A program made the position numbers and the translations under genes. A stretch of 64,000 nucleotides of DNA from Bos javanicus (Eukaryota > Chordata > Mammalia > Artiodactyla > Bovidae), in the NCBI RefSeq assembly GCF_032452875.1, contig NC_083869.1:124502001-124566000 (forward strand), read 5' to 3'. Every line of letters starts with the position of its first letter. Position 1 is the first letter of the stretch. Positions 24,635 through 36,344 of the stretch are shown here, piece by piece. The notes beneath the pieces were generated by a model. It worked only from the letters and a program-made list of their open reading frames with translations. It made no database searches and was not told the origin of the DNA.

Positions 24635-24637
24635 CGC
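24591..24637 (+). repeat. TG/CG alternating repeat
   Basis: About 17 TG units run directly into five CG units, a continuous purine-pyrimidine alternation of about 47 bases. Confidence 0.97.
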
Positions 24638-24754
24638 AGCAAAGAATCCAGCAGCCCCCACCAACCCTGTGCTGGGCGATGGAGACAGACAGAAAAGACT
24701 CAGACCCAGCCTCTACCTTTGTGGGGCAGGTGAGTTACACACAAAGAACTGTGG

Positions 24755-26200
24755 CCGTGGGGTGAGCAGACTTGGGTCTGAGCCCCAACTCTACCCCCAA
24801 ATAACTCTGTGACTCTGTAACTCACTTGCTTTACTCAGCACCAATTACATCATCCATAAAGTAGGGGCCATAATGCCTACCTCATAGGGTCACTGGGAGG
24901 ACTAGATGAAATAATGTGTCTGAAATAACATATAACAACCAGCCCAGCATATTAAAAAATCCAATAAGCAGCAATAGTACATATGAGGACTCAAATCTCA
25001 GAATCCCCAGGCCAAGGTAGGATGCAATTCTCCAGGCTCCCTCACTGGAGCCTCCTCAGCCAGGGCCAAACACTAACAGTGAGGATAGTCCCTGCTCCAC
25101 CCCGTTTGCTCATTGAATAATCCTTTGAGGGAAGTATGTTTTACTCACCCTATTTTAACAGGTGAGGTAACCAAGGCCCAGAGATGGTGGGTTATTGAAT
25201 CAAGTCACACAACCAAAAAAAAATGGCAGAGCTGAGTCCTCCATTCAGCTACTTCCACACTGGGCAGAAGCCAGCCCTTATCCCTGGACCCTGGCCAGCC
25301 TGCTGGGGAGTCTGGGGCTCCTGACTCCTAGATTCTAGTTCCTCCTGGGTGTGAAGTTAAAAGTAGGAGAAAGGAGCCAAAAAGAGGAACCCTTCACTTT
25401 GTCCCCTCCCAGAATGAGCCCAGGGTGGGGAGGAAACCAGCAGTTACCAAGCAGGGCCTTGTGCCCAGCACTTCTCACTAGCTCTTCCCGCTGCCCACGT
25501 GGGGCAGGTGTTAGGATATGCATGTCTCTGATGAAGTCTCCAGGACTCAGAGAGGGTTGTGTCTTGTCCGAGGTCACACAGCTAGGAAACTGGCAGTCTT
25601 GGGAGGCAGAGTCCCTCCTCATCCCTCCCGCCTTCAGCCCTAGACCTCCCCAGCAAGCAGCCCCACCCTGCTGATGAAATCCAGAAGCTCCATCACTCCT
25701 TCCCCAGACCTAAGCAGAGGGCCCTGAGTCTAGCTGCCTAGGCCACTATCTCTGCTCCCTGATGCCTGCTTGGTACTTGACCACGCTCAGTTCAGAGGAC
25801 TCAGGGCTCACTTAACAGAGACCTGACCCCAAGGAATTCACCATCTTGGGAGCAAAGCGAGGACTCGTGTTCACTGAGCCCCTATAACGCTGGGCACTTC
25901 ACGTGTGTTAGCCTTTTAATCCAATACAAAGCACATTGATGGGTGCACCGTGACTCCGAATTTATATGTGCTTTCATTCAGAAATATTCACTGCACATCT
26001 ACTACAAGCCATTCTATCCTCAGTGCTGGGGGACAGCAGTGAGCAGGAGAACAAACATCCCGGCCCCTTGTGGGGTTCACAGGAATAAAACAACAAACAT
26101 GCTTGTATCAGGCAGGTGTTAATATTCCCACCTCACAGAGGCAAAACTGAGACGCAAAGAGCCACCTAGCTTGCACATGGCAGAATGAGGATTCTAGTCC
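24755..26200. repeat. MIR and L2 cluster
   Basis: Plus MIR at 24755-24975, reverse MIRs at 25070-25240, 25450-25610 and 26110-26200, and a reverse L2 at 25972-26105 (GCTGGGGGACAGCAGTGAGC). No gene was seen. Confidence 0.6.
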
Positions 26201-26689
26201 AGGCCAATCTGCCCCAGAGACCTTTGCATTGTGTCACGTGACCCCAAAATCACCACATCAGCATGCCAGGCATCCGGCGAGAAGTCAGCTGGTTGCGACA
26301 GGATCCTAACTTCAGAGTTAGGACCCTCCCTCATCTCTTCCTCCCCAACCCCAGGCCTCCCTTTATACTTCCCAGTGGCCATTCCTTAGCAGAACCAGTA
26401 CTCACCCAGAAGCAGCCACAGGATCCCGCAGCCGTCAGGGAGAAGCCATGGAGCCATCGCCACGGTGACACATGGAAAGAAAAAACAGCAGTGAGACACA
26501 GTACAGCCAGCAAATGCATCTTCGGGGTCCCTCCTCGGCCTGAGCGTGGGCCCAGGGGAACCCTGCCCTCCCTATGACTCAGGGGTTCTTTGGCACAGAT
26601 ACCCCCTTAGTCAGAAATCTGATAATCTACCTTGAGCTCACGAGCTCTCCCAGGGCCCAGCCCACTGGAAGCAGCAGGATCCCTGTGCA

Positions 26690-28400
26690 CAAACTTTAGC
26701 TGAGCACCTGCTGTGTGCCAGGTGTCAGTCCTTGCCCTCATGGAACCTACAGTCAGTGAGGAGGCAATCTTACAATAACTGAATTGCAATTGTGATGAGC
26801 GCTTCAAGGAGGAGACTTGAGAACTTGGCTCCGTACCCTGGCTCTACGACATACTAGCTTTGTGATACCAGGCCCATTTCTTCATTTCCTTGCACCTCAG
26901 TTATTCTTCTGTAAAATGGGGAAAGTATTGGTACCCACCTCCAGGGCTGTTGTGAAGATTGAGTTAATATATGTAAAACATTTTGAAGAATGCTTGGCAC
27001 ACAGTAACAGAGGAAACTCTTCAGAAATGTTAGCTACTGTTACCATAGGGAGCTGTAGGCGTGGGTTTCAGAGACCTCTAGTGTGGGTCAGGCCACCACT
27101 GACCTGAGAAGGTAGAGATGAAAAGAGATGAGAGGTGAAGCTCTGAGCCCAGTGCCTGGTGTACGGTAACTAATTCCTCAATAAATAGTGGTGACATTTA
27201 TTGGTGACATAAATAGGACTGTTCTCCAGTGCAACCCCAGGATAAAGCATCCCTGCAGAGCTGCTGTCAGAAATGCTCCCTCCCCACAAACATGCACCTA
27301 GAACTACAGCTTTGAACTGAAAAATAACCAGCCTTCTCACCTGATTCCACAAACGCCTCTTCTCCTTTGACCTTCCTAGTGACCAAGGAAGTGGACAAAG
27401 ACAGAATGATTACTATTCCCGTTTTACAGATGAAGACAGTGAGGTGATGGAACTCTTCTCTGTGTGTTCTTGGGCCCTCATTTCACATCTCCAAACCGAG
27501 ATAAGTGGTTGAGCCAAGAGTCCAGCTGGCACCTGCCTGGATTTTGCTCTCCCTTCCATTTCCCCTTCAGTCTCTGCAATACTATGTGTCCAGTCCCAAA
27601 CAAGCCTTTGAACATCTCCAGCTTCAGTCCCTTCCTCTGAAATCTCGAATCATAATTAGAACTGCAGCCTCCTGAGCACTTACTGTGCATGGCACTCTGT
27701 GCCAAGCCTTTCAAATGTCAAACAGCCAGCCCAGGATCCAAGCTCTCCCTCCACAGGCTCAGTCACTGCTACCTGACCCCTCCTCTAACCCTTGACCCCA
27801 TCGCCAACTTCAGCCACTCACCCACAGGCCAAGGAATGTCTGCACTCAACGACTCCAAACCCATGCTTTACTGATGGAGAAACTGAGGTCCAAATTGGCC
27901 ACATACCCCAGGGTGCCTTTCATGCCTAGCTCTTGCACTGAGCATAGTCAGGCGGGGCTGGCCCTTTGGAGAAGTTCCCTGTGAGGCCCTGACCCACAGT
28001 TGCTCTCTCTGTTCCTTACCCCCACCCCCGCCCCCGTTCATTGGGCCCAGAGTGCACCCACACAGCCTGTCCCCCACCTCCCTAGCTTGAACATCTCAGA
28101 GCTGTGAGCTCACCCAGCAGGGGTCAGGCAGGTTCTGCAAGTAAGGGTTAAGTAATGCAGGCACCTCAGTACCTACTGGGTGGAGTCACCCTCTTGTAGC
28201 TGAATCTGGGCTTTGGAGTCAGACAGACCTGGCTTAGAATCCCCAACCACTTCCTAGTTATGTGACTCTGCTCAAGTCAATTCACCTCCCTGAATAGGGA
28301 TAATACCTATTCCCTCATGAGGATGTTGGGATTATGAGAAATACATAATGTTGCATATGAAAGGCTTGGCACAACACACCCTGCATAAGTGCTCAAGAGG
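26690..28400. repeat. MIR and L2 cluster
   Basis: Reverse L2 fragment 26690-26810; plus MIR 26820-27050 (CTTCTGTAAAATGGGGAAAG); reverse MIR scraps near 27400 and 27650; plus MIR 28198-28400 (TTGGAGTCAGACAGACCTGG). Confidence 0.65.
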
Positions 28401-28796
28401 CTACAGTTCTATGATTCAAGAACACAGGCCAAGAACAGGACTTGAGTGCCCATTACACTCAACTTTGCCCTTTATCCCCATTCTCTCCCCTCCCCTCACG
28501 TGGGGTGAGGATAGTCCCAAACTAGGTCCTGGGGGCTGCAGTAATGAGTACTGGAAGATCTTAGAGACTCTATGTTCCTTCACAGAAAGAAAACTGAGAC
28601 CCCGGAGAGAAAAGTGACTGCCCACAGATGATCAGGCAGTAGAATCCTGCCCTGTTAACCAACATCAGAATCTTAGGCCCTGGAGAAACTCTGAGTGACC
28701 AATCCCCCAGGGGACTGTCATAAAGGTCTACTCCGCAAACCCCCAACAAGTCTCAGGCCACCATGACCTCTACGGTGAGCCTTTCATGGGTATCCT

Positions 28797-29008
28797 ATTC
28801 GGCCCTGGTGGCTCAGACAGTAAAGAATCAGCCTGCAATGTGGGAGACCTGGGTTCGATCCCTGGGTTGGGAAGATCCCCTGGGGGAGGACATGACAACC
28901 CACCCCAGTATTCTTGCCTGGAGAATCCCCATGAGGATTCTGGTGGGCTATTGTCCATGGGGTTGCAGAGAGTCAGACATGACTGAGTGACTAAGCACAG
29001 CACAGCAC
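28797..29008 (+). repeat. Bov-tA SINE
   Basis: GGCCCTGGTGGCTCAGACAG head and Bov-A body ending GAGTGACTAAGCACAGC. Confidence 0.9.
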
Positions 29009-29639
29009 ATTTAGCCCTTTGGCTAGCAGAGCCATACAAGTCACACTGGAGGTGCTCCGGGAAGGCTTGGGGAATAACCACATGAAATTCCTCTCTGGTT
29101 CCATAGCTCTGCTCAGGCTCCCCCTCCAGGGGGTCTCTCCATGCATCTCCCTTCCTCGCTTCCACCCTGGCCAGCCTCTGTCTCAGATCCTATCAGCACC
29201 ACCCAACTCCAGCCAGCAGCACTCTGGGCCTCCAGAGGTCTCTACAGTGTCAGCATCTTCCCAGCCAGGCTGGGATGTTCCTGCCCGGCGCAGCCAGCCA
29301 GGCTCCCGGCCAGTGTCCATTCTGCAAACAGGGTGTTGGGCCCCATTCCCACTGGCCTAGGGACCGGGGCAGCCTGAGAGCTTCTGTTGGTACCTGGGGC
29401 CTTCAGGAGGGAGACTAGCCTGGTCTAGGCAGTTCAGGGATGGGCTGATCAGAAAACAGATGGGTGTCACCCACACAAGACACTCCACCCATATCCCACA
29501 TCTCCAGGGACCTGGCAGGTCCTGCCTGACTCTTCTGTATACACAGAGAAAACCTCAGGGCTTCCTCACTCCATTCCCTTCTTAACGCACCCCCGCTGGC
29601 CTGTTCCCAGACCAGCTACCATTCCAGTCACTGCACACT

Positions 29640-29790
29640 CAGTGCTCATTTGATTCTGCTAATGCCTGTAAGATCTGGATTATTGACGAAGGAGGAACCT
29701 GGGGCTCAGAGAGGTGAAGTGACTCATGCAAGGTCACATAGCAAGGAAATGGCAGGACCAGGCTTCAAACCCAGTTCTGCTGCATGAAAA
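29640..29790 (-). repeat. MIR SINE
   Basis: GCAAGGTCACATAGCAAGGA and CTTCAAACCCAGTTCTGC, reverse MIR. Confidence 0.65.
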
Positions 29791-30887
29791 GCCTATAGGA
29801 TCCCTGAAGTCCCCTTCTGTCCCTCCTCTCTGCTCCCTACGGCTTCGGAATGCCCTTCTTCCCCTAACTCCCACCTCCTCTGCCAAGTCTCTCCTCCCCA
29901 CCCCTGGTCAGAATGAACAACTCCCACCTCACTGGTGCCCTTAACACCTTGTTTACATGCACTGGACAGCTGCGATGCAGGAGTTATTTCTGAGGTGTCT
30001 GTTTCTCTGACACTCAGAAGGACCCTGAAGGCAGAGAGTGACCCCACCAAGTGCCCCTTAGACCTGAGAGTCTGTCACTTATACCTCCACCCTCCCGCAC
30101 CCCCCCATGAAAAGTCTTCTGGTGGCCTCCTGTTGATCCCCTCCCCACCCCAGCCTCCTGCCAAGGCCAGTCCCCAGCTTGTAACTGGGGTGACGGTGGG
30201 AGCATGCAGTAAGTAGCCTTTGGGGCTCTGCTGCCAGTGCTCTGGGCGCCCCGGGGCCCCACCCTCATCCTTCAGTAGCTGAGCAGTTCTTCCAGGGACC
30301 TCCAGCTGCCCGAAGCCCCAACCCAGGTCAGGCTCTCCCTGAGCCTGGAGAAAACCTCCTCCTGGAGAAAAGGGCTCAGAAGCAAAGGGGGGGTGGGGGG
30401 AAGGAGCTGCATTCAGTTCTAATCTGGGAATTTAAGGGGTCACATTCAGTCACTCCTTTCCCAGAAGAATCTGTGGGCCTCCGGAGTAACCTCCCCTAAT
30501 CCTACCAGGTAGTCCTCCCCGCCCTCCTTCTGGGGCAAGCTTGGGCTGAGGTTGGTCTGGACACGTCCTGGCCTCCAATTTGCTGGAGAGAAGAAGTCCT
30601 ATCCCAACCCACAGAGGTGGGGTCTGCTAGAAAGTGTAGATGAGGGCAGGACAGGGAGAGGCCGGGCCACACACAGAGGAGACGAGAGACACAGGGAACC
30701 GGCAGATGAGATCTAGCCGGTACCAGAGCCCGACAGGGAGACCCGGCCGACCGGAGGCAGAGAGAAGTCCCCTAAACCCAGCCTGGAAAGGGAGCTGTGC
30801 GGCCGGGGCGGCGACAGCAGAGCCACCCTGGCCGGCAGAGCCGGCGCCCCAGCTCGCGGGTCCCTCAGTCCGGAAACTCAAAGTCAG

Positions 30888-30895
30888 TTACGTAA
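30888..30895. promoter_or_regulatory. TTACGTAA palindrome (D-box/PAR-bZIP type)
   Basis: Perfect eight-base consensus for HLF/DBP/TEF/NFIL3 proteins, located in the distal CpG island about 510 bases downstream (minus direction) of the candidate exon end. Confidence 0.4.
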
Positions 30896-31405
30896 GGGCC
30901 GGAGCGGGGCGCGGGGGCCGGGACCCAGCTGCCCGCTCCCGGCGCGCGCCGCCCTCCCGCCCGCTCCAGCCGCGCTGCAGCCCGCCCGGCAGGAGCACGC
31001 AGGGCCGACAGGGCGGGGTTGAGGGGGTGGGGGGGAAGCCTGGGCTGCAGCCCCTCGCAGAGACCCGCCCGCCCGCGCCTCACCCCGGACCCCCGCCCCA
31101 GACAGGCCCGGAACCGGCTGGGACCGCGCGCCAAGCACCCAGCTCCGGACGCGAGCTCTCGGACCCCCTTCCTGCCTCCCCTGCCCCTCCCCGCACTCTG
31201 AACTTCGGGAATCCCAGACCCCCCGCCACTGGACTCCCAGTTCGGAACTGGGGACCCGGAACCTCTATAGCGTCCCCGATCCTGAGAACCAGACCTCTCC
31301 CCGCTCCCCGCGGGACGCCCCGGGCCCTTGGGGAGTGCGCCCGTCTGTCTCTCACCCCCGTCCCTCCCGGGACCCGGGCTTGTCCGCCAGGAGGTCCAGG
31401 CTCAC

Positions 31406-31510
31406 CTGGGCTGGACAGGGCGGGGACCTGGCCGGGCCGGGCCGGGCCGCGTTCTCGCCCTCCGCCGCTCTCGCCCTTTAAGAGGTTCCTGCCACTTTGC
31501 CCCTTCGGGG
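31406..31510 (-). other. EPB41: Candidate non-coding first exon of EPB41 (distal)
   Basis: The minus strand reads CCAGCCCAG followed by GTGAGC, a near-consensus donor, with the last exon base at 31406. Just upstream is a short GGCCC repeat (about 31428-31450). The 5' end is estimated from the CCAAT box at 31577-31581. No coding sequence is seen, which fits a 5' UTR exon. EPB41 identity is inferred from synteny. Confidence 0.45.
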
Positions 31511-32197
31511 GCCTCCACCTGCACTGACAGGGCAACTCTGGCGTGAGGCCCCGCCCCCGACCCGGGGTGCCTTAGGATTGGTGCAGGCAACTGCCAGTCA
31601 GCAGGGCGGCGGGGAGGACGGGGGAGGAACTGGGCGGGGCAGAGAGAGCGTCGCAACCGGGAAGGGGCGAGGGCTCCAGGTGCGGCCTGACGGGACGCCC
31701 AGCGATGGCCGGTAGGGTTGCTGACCCGCTGGGTCTGCAGAGGCTCGCACTGGGAGCTCCTGAATTGGCTGGCGCGGTGTCTAACGTCGTATGGCAAAAG
31801 TATGATGCAATTTGCCACGTGGTGCTACCCCCTAAGGCTGGAAGGGAGACACGGACTTGGTCACAGGGGACTAGGGAAGTAATCCTGAAGAGGACACCTG
31901 GATGACCTGTGCCATCTGTGTCAGAGTCACTACTCTGAAGCTGAGTTTCCTCAACTATAAATCTTGAAGAATATTTTCCTGAGAATTAGCAATATATGTT
32001 AAGTACCAAGCGCAGGGCTGGGGCACGGTGGGTGGTCTTCAGTAAATGTGGACTCTGGTCCCCTTTATTCGCATCTTCCCACTATGAGACTTTGCCTTCC
32101 TTATCGTCTGTCCCATCAGCGCTGGAAGGGGCTTACATAGTCACTGGTCCAAATCCCCTCCCCTCTGTATCGCATTTCAGAGCTGTGCTCACAGACT

Positions 32198-32396
32198 TCC
32201 ACGTGGCTCACTGGTAAAAGCATCTGCTTACCAATGCAGGAGACGAGGGTTCAATCCCTGGGGCGGGAAGATCCCCTGGAGAAGGAAATAGCAATCCACT
32301 CCAGTATTCTTATTGGGAAATCCCATGGACAGAGGAGCCTGGCGGAGTACAGTCCATAGGGCCATGGACATGACTGAGCATGCATGAATGCACACA
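32198..32396 (+). repeat. Bov-tA SINE
   Basis: GTGGCTCACTGGTAAAAGCA head and a diverged Bov-A body. Confidence 0.88.
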
Positions 32397-33114
32397 CTTT
32401 CAGTGATGGGAAGCTTATCACTTCCCAGTTAGGCCTCCTTCATTTTAAACCCGTCCGAACTCTGCTCTTTAGGAGTCTTGCCCACAGAGAACAAACCTAA
32501 TCCCTCTTCCTTGCTGAGGACTTAGAGAATGACAAAATCATAGGCTATTTCAAGTTGGAGACCCATGAATTCCTTTTGGGGGCAAATGGGACATAGAGAA
32601 GGTCACTGACAAGTGACTTCCTGTGACTTCAATGGTCTTTCTATTCGATGGACTCAGGAATCAGATTGCCGAGAGTCAGAACCTGCTACTACTTACAAGC
32701 TGTGGGCCATTAAGTGAAATAACCCATGTAAAGTACTAATAAGAACAGTGCCAGTCTCAGGGTAAGCGTTCCCGAAGTGTTAGCCTTTATTATAGAAATT
32801 CATGTTTTGCCCCCCAAATTCACCGAAGCCCCCTTTGGGTCAAGTCTTAATCTTTAGTTTTCAGGCCCCAGTCCCTGCCTTCAAGAAGCTCACAGTCTAG
32901 CAGAGGAAGGTCTGAGCTCCCACATCTTCTGATAAAGGTGCACAGTCTCCAATGCACCACAGGAGCTATAGTTTCTTTAACCAGAAATCTGGACCCTTGA
33001 GACCTTTTCAGTCCCTCACCCAGTGGACCCCATATGGAAAGCTGACACACACCAGGTTCCCAAGCCTACCGACACACCTTTCACTTGTCCACATTCTCAC
33101 CTGCCCACCAGGTG

Positions 33115-33295
33115 GTATGGCTCAGCCCAGTGGTTAAGAGTTTGGGATTTGCAGATGATGGAGTCTAGGCTCTTCCACTTAGCCGCTCCGTACCTCTGGG
33201 TAAATCCCTTTCCCTCTGGATTAATAATAGCCCCAACTTCACATAGAGCTGTTGGGAAAATTAAATGAGCATGTGAAAATACATATGCAAATACC
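33115..33295 (+). repeat. MIR SINE
   Basis: CCCAGTGGTTAAGAGTTTGG through GAGCTGTTGGGAAAATTAAA is a nearly full MIR. Confidence 0.75.
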
Positions 33296-33499
33296 CGGTA
33301 ATGGTTCCAGTGTTATTTTTTTTAATTGCTCCCACGTGTATTCGCGCACCCTGGAGAGAGCAGGCTGTGAATGCCTTGATCTAGCCTCCGCAAAAGGGGT
33401 TTCCTTCCCCTTTTCTGACTCTCCTCCTCTATCGAAAGGGCGGGGCGCGGAGAATCCCGCAGCGGCCCAGACGCGGCTATTCTAAGGAACTGCCGCAGG

Positions 33500-34461
33500 C
33501 CCCACCCCCTCCTGATGGGGGCGAGCACTTGGCTCCTCCTCTCTGAGGCTGGAGCTGCCTGTGGGTGACTCAGCAGCGCCTGCGCCTGCCCCGGCCTGAT
33601 AAGTGTGTGTGCCTGGGAATGTGTGTGTGTCGTGAGGGTGGCCAGGGAGGGCTCTGTATTTCTGAGTTTGTGCCTGGGATGTCCACGTGGGAGTGAGCTT
33701 GTGATCTTGACCTAGTGTGTGTCTCTCATCTCTGTGTATTGTTGGAGCGGGATAGATGCGTTTATGGGTGTGACAGTGTGCCCTTGATGGTGAGTTTGCA
33801 CAGAGGGTGTGCCTCTGTTTGTGTCTCTGTGTTTTCATATAAACTGGTGCCTCCCCCACCTCCAGCCAGGCCCTGGAGCCCTGGAGCCCTGCCCAGGACC
33901 CTCTCTCAGGACGCAGCCTGGGGTTCTTGTTGAAGTGACATGTGCACTTGTGTGGGTGAAAGTCGCTGGCTTGGGCGGGCCGGTGGGATGGGTGGATGCT
34001 GTCCCTGCGTGGACTTCAAGCCCCCTGCCCCTCTGCCTCTGCCAGTGAAGTCTCCGTCTCCCTCCCCAGATTTGGTGTTATTTGCCTCCTGAGATGCTCC
34101 CTCTCAGGGAGTCCTCCAGAGGAGGTGATCACTGTTATTTTACCTGTATTCTTTCATTTGATTCCTTTGAATCCTTATACCTAAAGTGTTCTAAAGAGGG
34201 TCTGAGAGCAGAAGACAGCCAAGGTCACACAGCTTTTAAGGGTTATAAGCAGGCAACAGATCTCTGCCCCCCCGGGCTGAGTACCAAGTGTGCCTGGAGC
34301 CTGGGGGGGACTGATAAGCTTGGGGGGCAGGGAAGGAACCTGTTTTTGTCTCCCCCTCCTCCTCTGAGTTGCCTGGGCCTCCAGCCAACTCCTTATCCTG
34401 CCAGAGCCTGGGCCCTGCCATCAGCCTCCACTGGGTGATTGGGTCTTGAGTTGGGTGATAA
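33500..34461. promoter_or_regulatory. Candidate erythroid enhancer (CACCC, NF-E2/MARE, GATA cluster)
   Basis: A GC-rich non-repeat patch carries a CCCCACCCC KLF-type box at 33500-33508, an exact NF-E2/MARE core TGACTCAGCA at 33566-33575, and TGATAAG at 33597-33603. Further GATA motifs are TGATAAG at 34312-34318, CTTATC at 34392-34397 and TGATAA at 34456-34461. GATA1, KLF1 and NF-E2 sites together are the classic signature of erythroid control elements. The patch lies about 2 kb upstream of the distal candidate EPB41 promoter. The function is inferred from motifs only. Confidence 0.4.
33605..33850 (+). repeat. Degenerate GT-rich stretch
   Basis: Interrupted GTGTGT runs over about 245 bases, with no consistent unit. 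Confidence 0.6.
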
Positions 34462-34659
34462 AGAGGCCAAGGAATGGGCTAGGGGCTTAGAGGGTAGAGG
34501 GTGGGAGGCAGGGCCAGTAGGAGAGCGTCTGTTGCATCAACAAAACTTAATTGAGCTCTTTATTCAAAACTGACCAATGCCCAGTCTAAGTGAGGAAGGG
34601 TGTCACAAGACCAGGTCATAAGGAACAGTGGAGACAGCATGGGAAGCTCAGGCAGGAGG

Positions 34660-35840
34660 CAGGGGCTGGAATCTGTTGCAGGTTTGAATCCCGATCTCAC
34701 CATTCTCAGGGGTGGGCGTAGGACCCAGCCAGTCATATTTCTCTCCTAGCCTGACTGTCTCCTCACCAGTCAAATGAGGTCATGGCGCTCATCCTGTCAT
34801 CCTTTCCTGACTCCGGGACATTAAGACTCTAAGATAATTAGATGGAAAGCCATTTGTAAATTGAAAGTTGCTCTCCATACATAATGGACATTCATTCCTG
34901 TTGAGATTCACGGCCTCCTGTGATGAAGGCCCTAAAGCAGCTGTGTACCCAGAGCCCAGGGAAGGGAAAAGGATTCCATCTGCAGGATTAGGGAAGATTG
35001 CCCGGAGAAGGGACCTTCCAGCTAGACTTTTAAGGGTGACTTTACTGCATGGAAATGGAAGAAGGCCTTCCAGGGGAGGACAGCCTGCACAAAGGCCTGG
35101 AAATAGAATAGTGAAGGTGTGCTCTGGGAACAGAAAAGGGTCCAGTATATGTGGGGCACAGAGTGCATCGTGTGACCGAATAGTGGAAGGCCTTGAATGC
35201 CAGGTTAAGAGCTGGGCAGGTGGTGGGGGAGAAGAGATGCTGACATTTGGGTCAGCCAGGGAGTCTTGGAGGTAGAGACGGCCATTTGCTGGCTGGGCTT
35301 TGGCAGTCACTTGGGGGCACCTGAAGTGGAGAGAGAGAAAATTGATGAGCGGTGGTTCAGGGACCCTGTTCCTATCCAACCGAAGCCCACGGCTGATCCC
35401 CAGGATAACATTAAGGTGGGCAAGAGGCTGCAGAGCCCCCTCCAAGGGAGAGATGGGGGTTGGCAGGGATGCAGAAAAAGCCAAGTCAGATGCCCCAGTC
35501 TGGGGAAAGATGCATGCAGGGGCAGAGAGGGTGCCCACCAATAAACACGGAAGGTCTCTGAAGGCCCCGCTGCCCCCAGAGGGCCTCTGCTTTGCTAAGG
35601 TGTGGGGAGGGGGCCAATCCCTCCAGGAGAACCCCTTCCCAAGGAAGGTGCCATCTCCAGAAGCCCCTTTTCAAACAGCAGTGGTTGCCAGCGATTGGTT
35701 TATTGTATATCTGCCAGGTATGTCACTAACCAATTCCCATGAGTTCCCCTTATTTTATAGCTGAGGCTGGGAGAGGTGAAATGATCTACTTGCAATCACA
35801 CAACTAGCCAATGACAAGGCCAGGACTTGAAAGCAGCATT
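34660..35840. repeat. MIR (+), L2 (-), MIR (-) fragments
   Basis: Plus MIR near 34660-34800, reverse L2-like 34960-35260 (CCTGCACAAAGGCCTGGAAA), and reverse MIR 35690-35840 (CACACAACTAGCCAATGAC). A 250-codon minus ORF across the L2 piece is not a gene. Confidence 0.5.
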
Positions 35841-36344
35841 CCCTGTTTCCTGAGAGGGAAGGAAAGAGCTGATGGGATATTTGGGGGGAAGGCTTAAGAT
35901 TTGGCTAGTTGGGGCCAGGAATCTGGGAGGAGCGAGGAAGAAAGATGGTGTCTGCTGCCACCTTGTGGTCCTTAGAGCTGCTGCAGTGGAAGTGTGGAGC
36001 CCGGCCACCCAGGCTGCCAGAGGGAGCTCGGCCTGGGACTGAGGCTGCTTTGGGTGCCTGAGGGTCAGCTCCAAGGCAGGGGTTGTCATGACAGGGTGGG
36101 CATTCGAATGAGAGTCTCCCAGATTGCAAGCCCAACTCACTGTGATGTGTGAGGCCCTTGGCACGTCTCTTACCCTCATTCCTCAGTTTCTCTCACTGCC
36201 TTTGAGAGGATGAAAAGAGATCCTTTTTACTCCTGTGAAGACCCTCACAGCCTTTACTCATCTTTGAAGTTGGAAAAACTCAGGACCTAGTGGGCAGGTC
36301 CAGGATTGTGGGGCTTCTTTGGGGGGTCTCTCTTTTTTTAAGTG

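Larger units (their letters stand above)
10451..31405 (-). other. Interval between the two CpG islands, probable EPB41 intron
   Basis: If both islands are EPB41 first exons, this is intron for transcripts from the distal one. It is a mosaic of MIR, L2, Bov-tA, Bov-A2, CHR-1, CHR-2 and a MaLR LTR. Stretches without a repeat I can name are about 12700-13800, 15290-15890, 20520-21180, 23300-24000, 27060-27640 and 29800-30700. I found no coding exon. The GC-rich plus-strand ORF at 20629-20943 has no recognisable domain and is not called. Confidence 0.45.
30700..31780 (-). promoter_or_regulatory. EPB41: CpG island promoter, distal candidate EPB41 promoter
   Basis: A dense CpG island with many CCCGCC/GGGCGG boxes. 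CCAAT boxes on the minus strand are at 31577-31581 and 31764-31768, and a strong minus-strand donor follows at 31406/31405. Both imply leftward transcription, away from OPRD1 and towards the second island. A perfect TTACGTAA palindrome lies inside at 30888-30895. The distance from the OPRD1 3' end and the orientation match the 5' end of EPB41 in other mammals. The long plus-strand ORF across the island (30640-31527) looks like a GC artefact. Confidence 0.55.

Noticed and set aside
30640..31527. 295-codon plus-strand ORF across the distal CpG island
   Set aside because: Stop codons are rare in such GC-rich DNA, the product is low-complexity Pro/Gly/Arg/Ala with no domain, and CCAAT boxes and donor point to the other strand.
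34789..35541. 250-codon minus-strand ORF
   Set aside because: It crosses an L2 fragment and has no recognisable domain, splice support or promoter.
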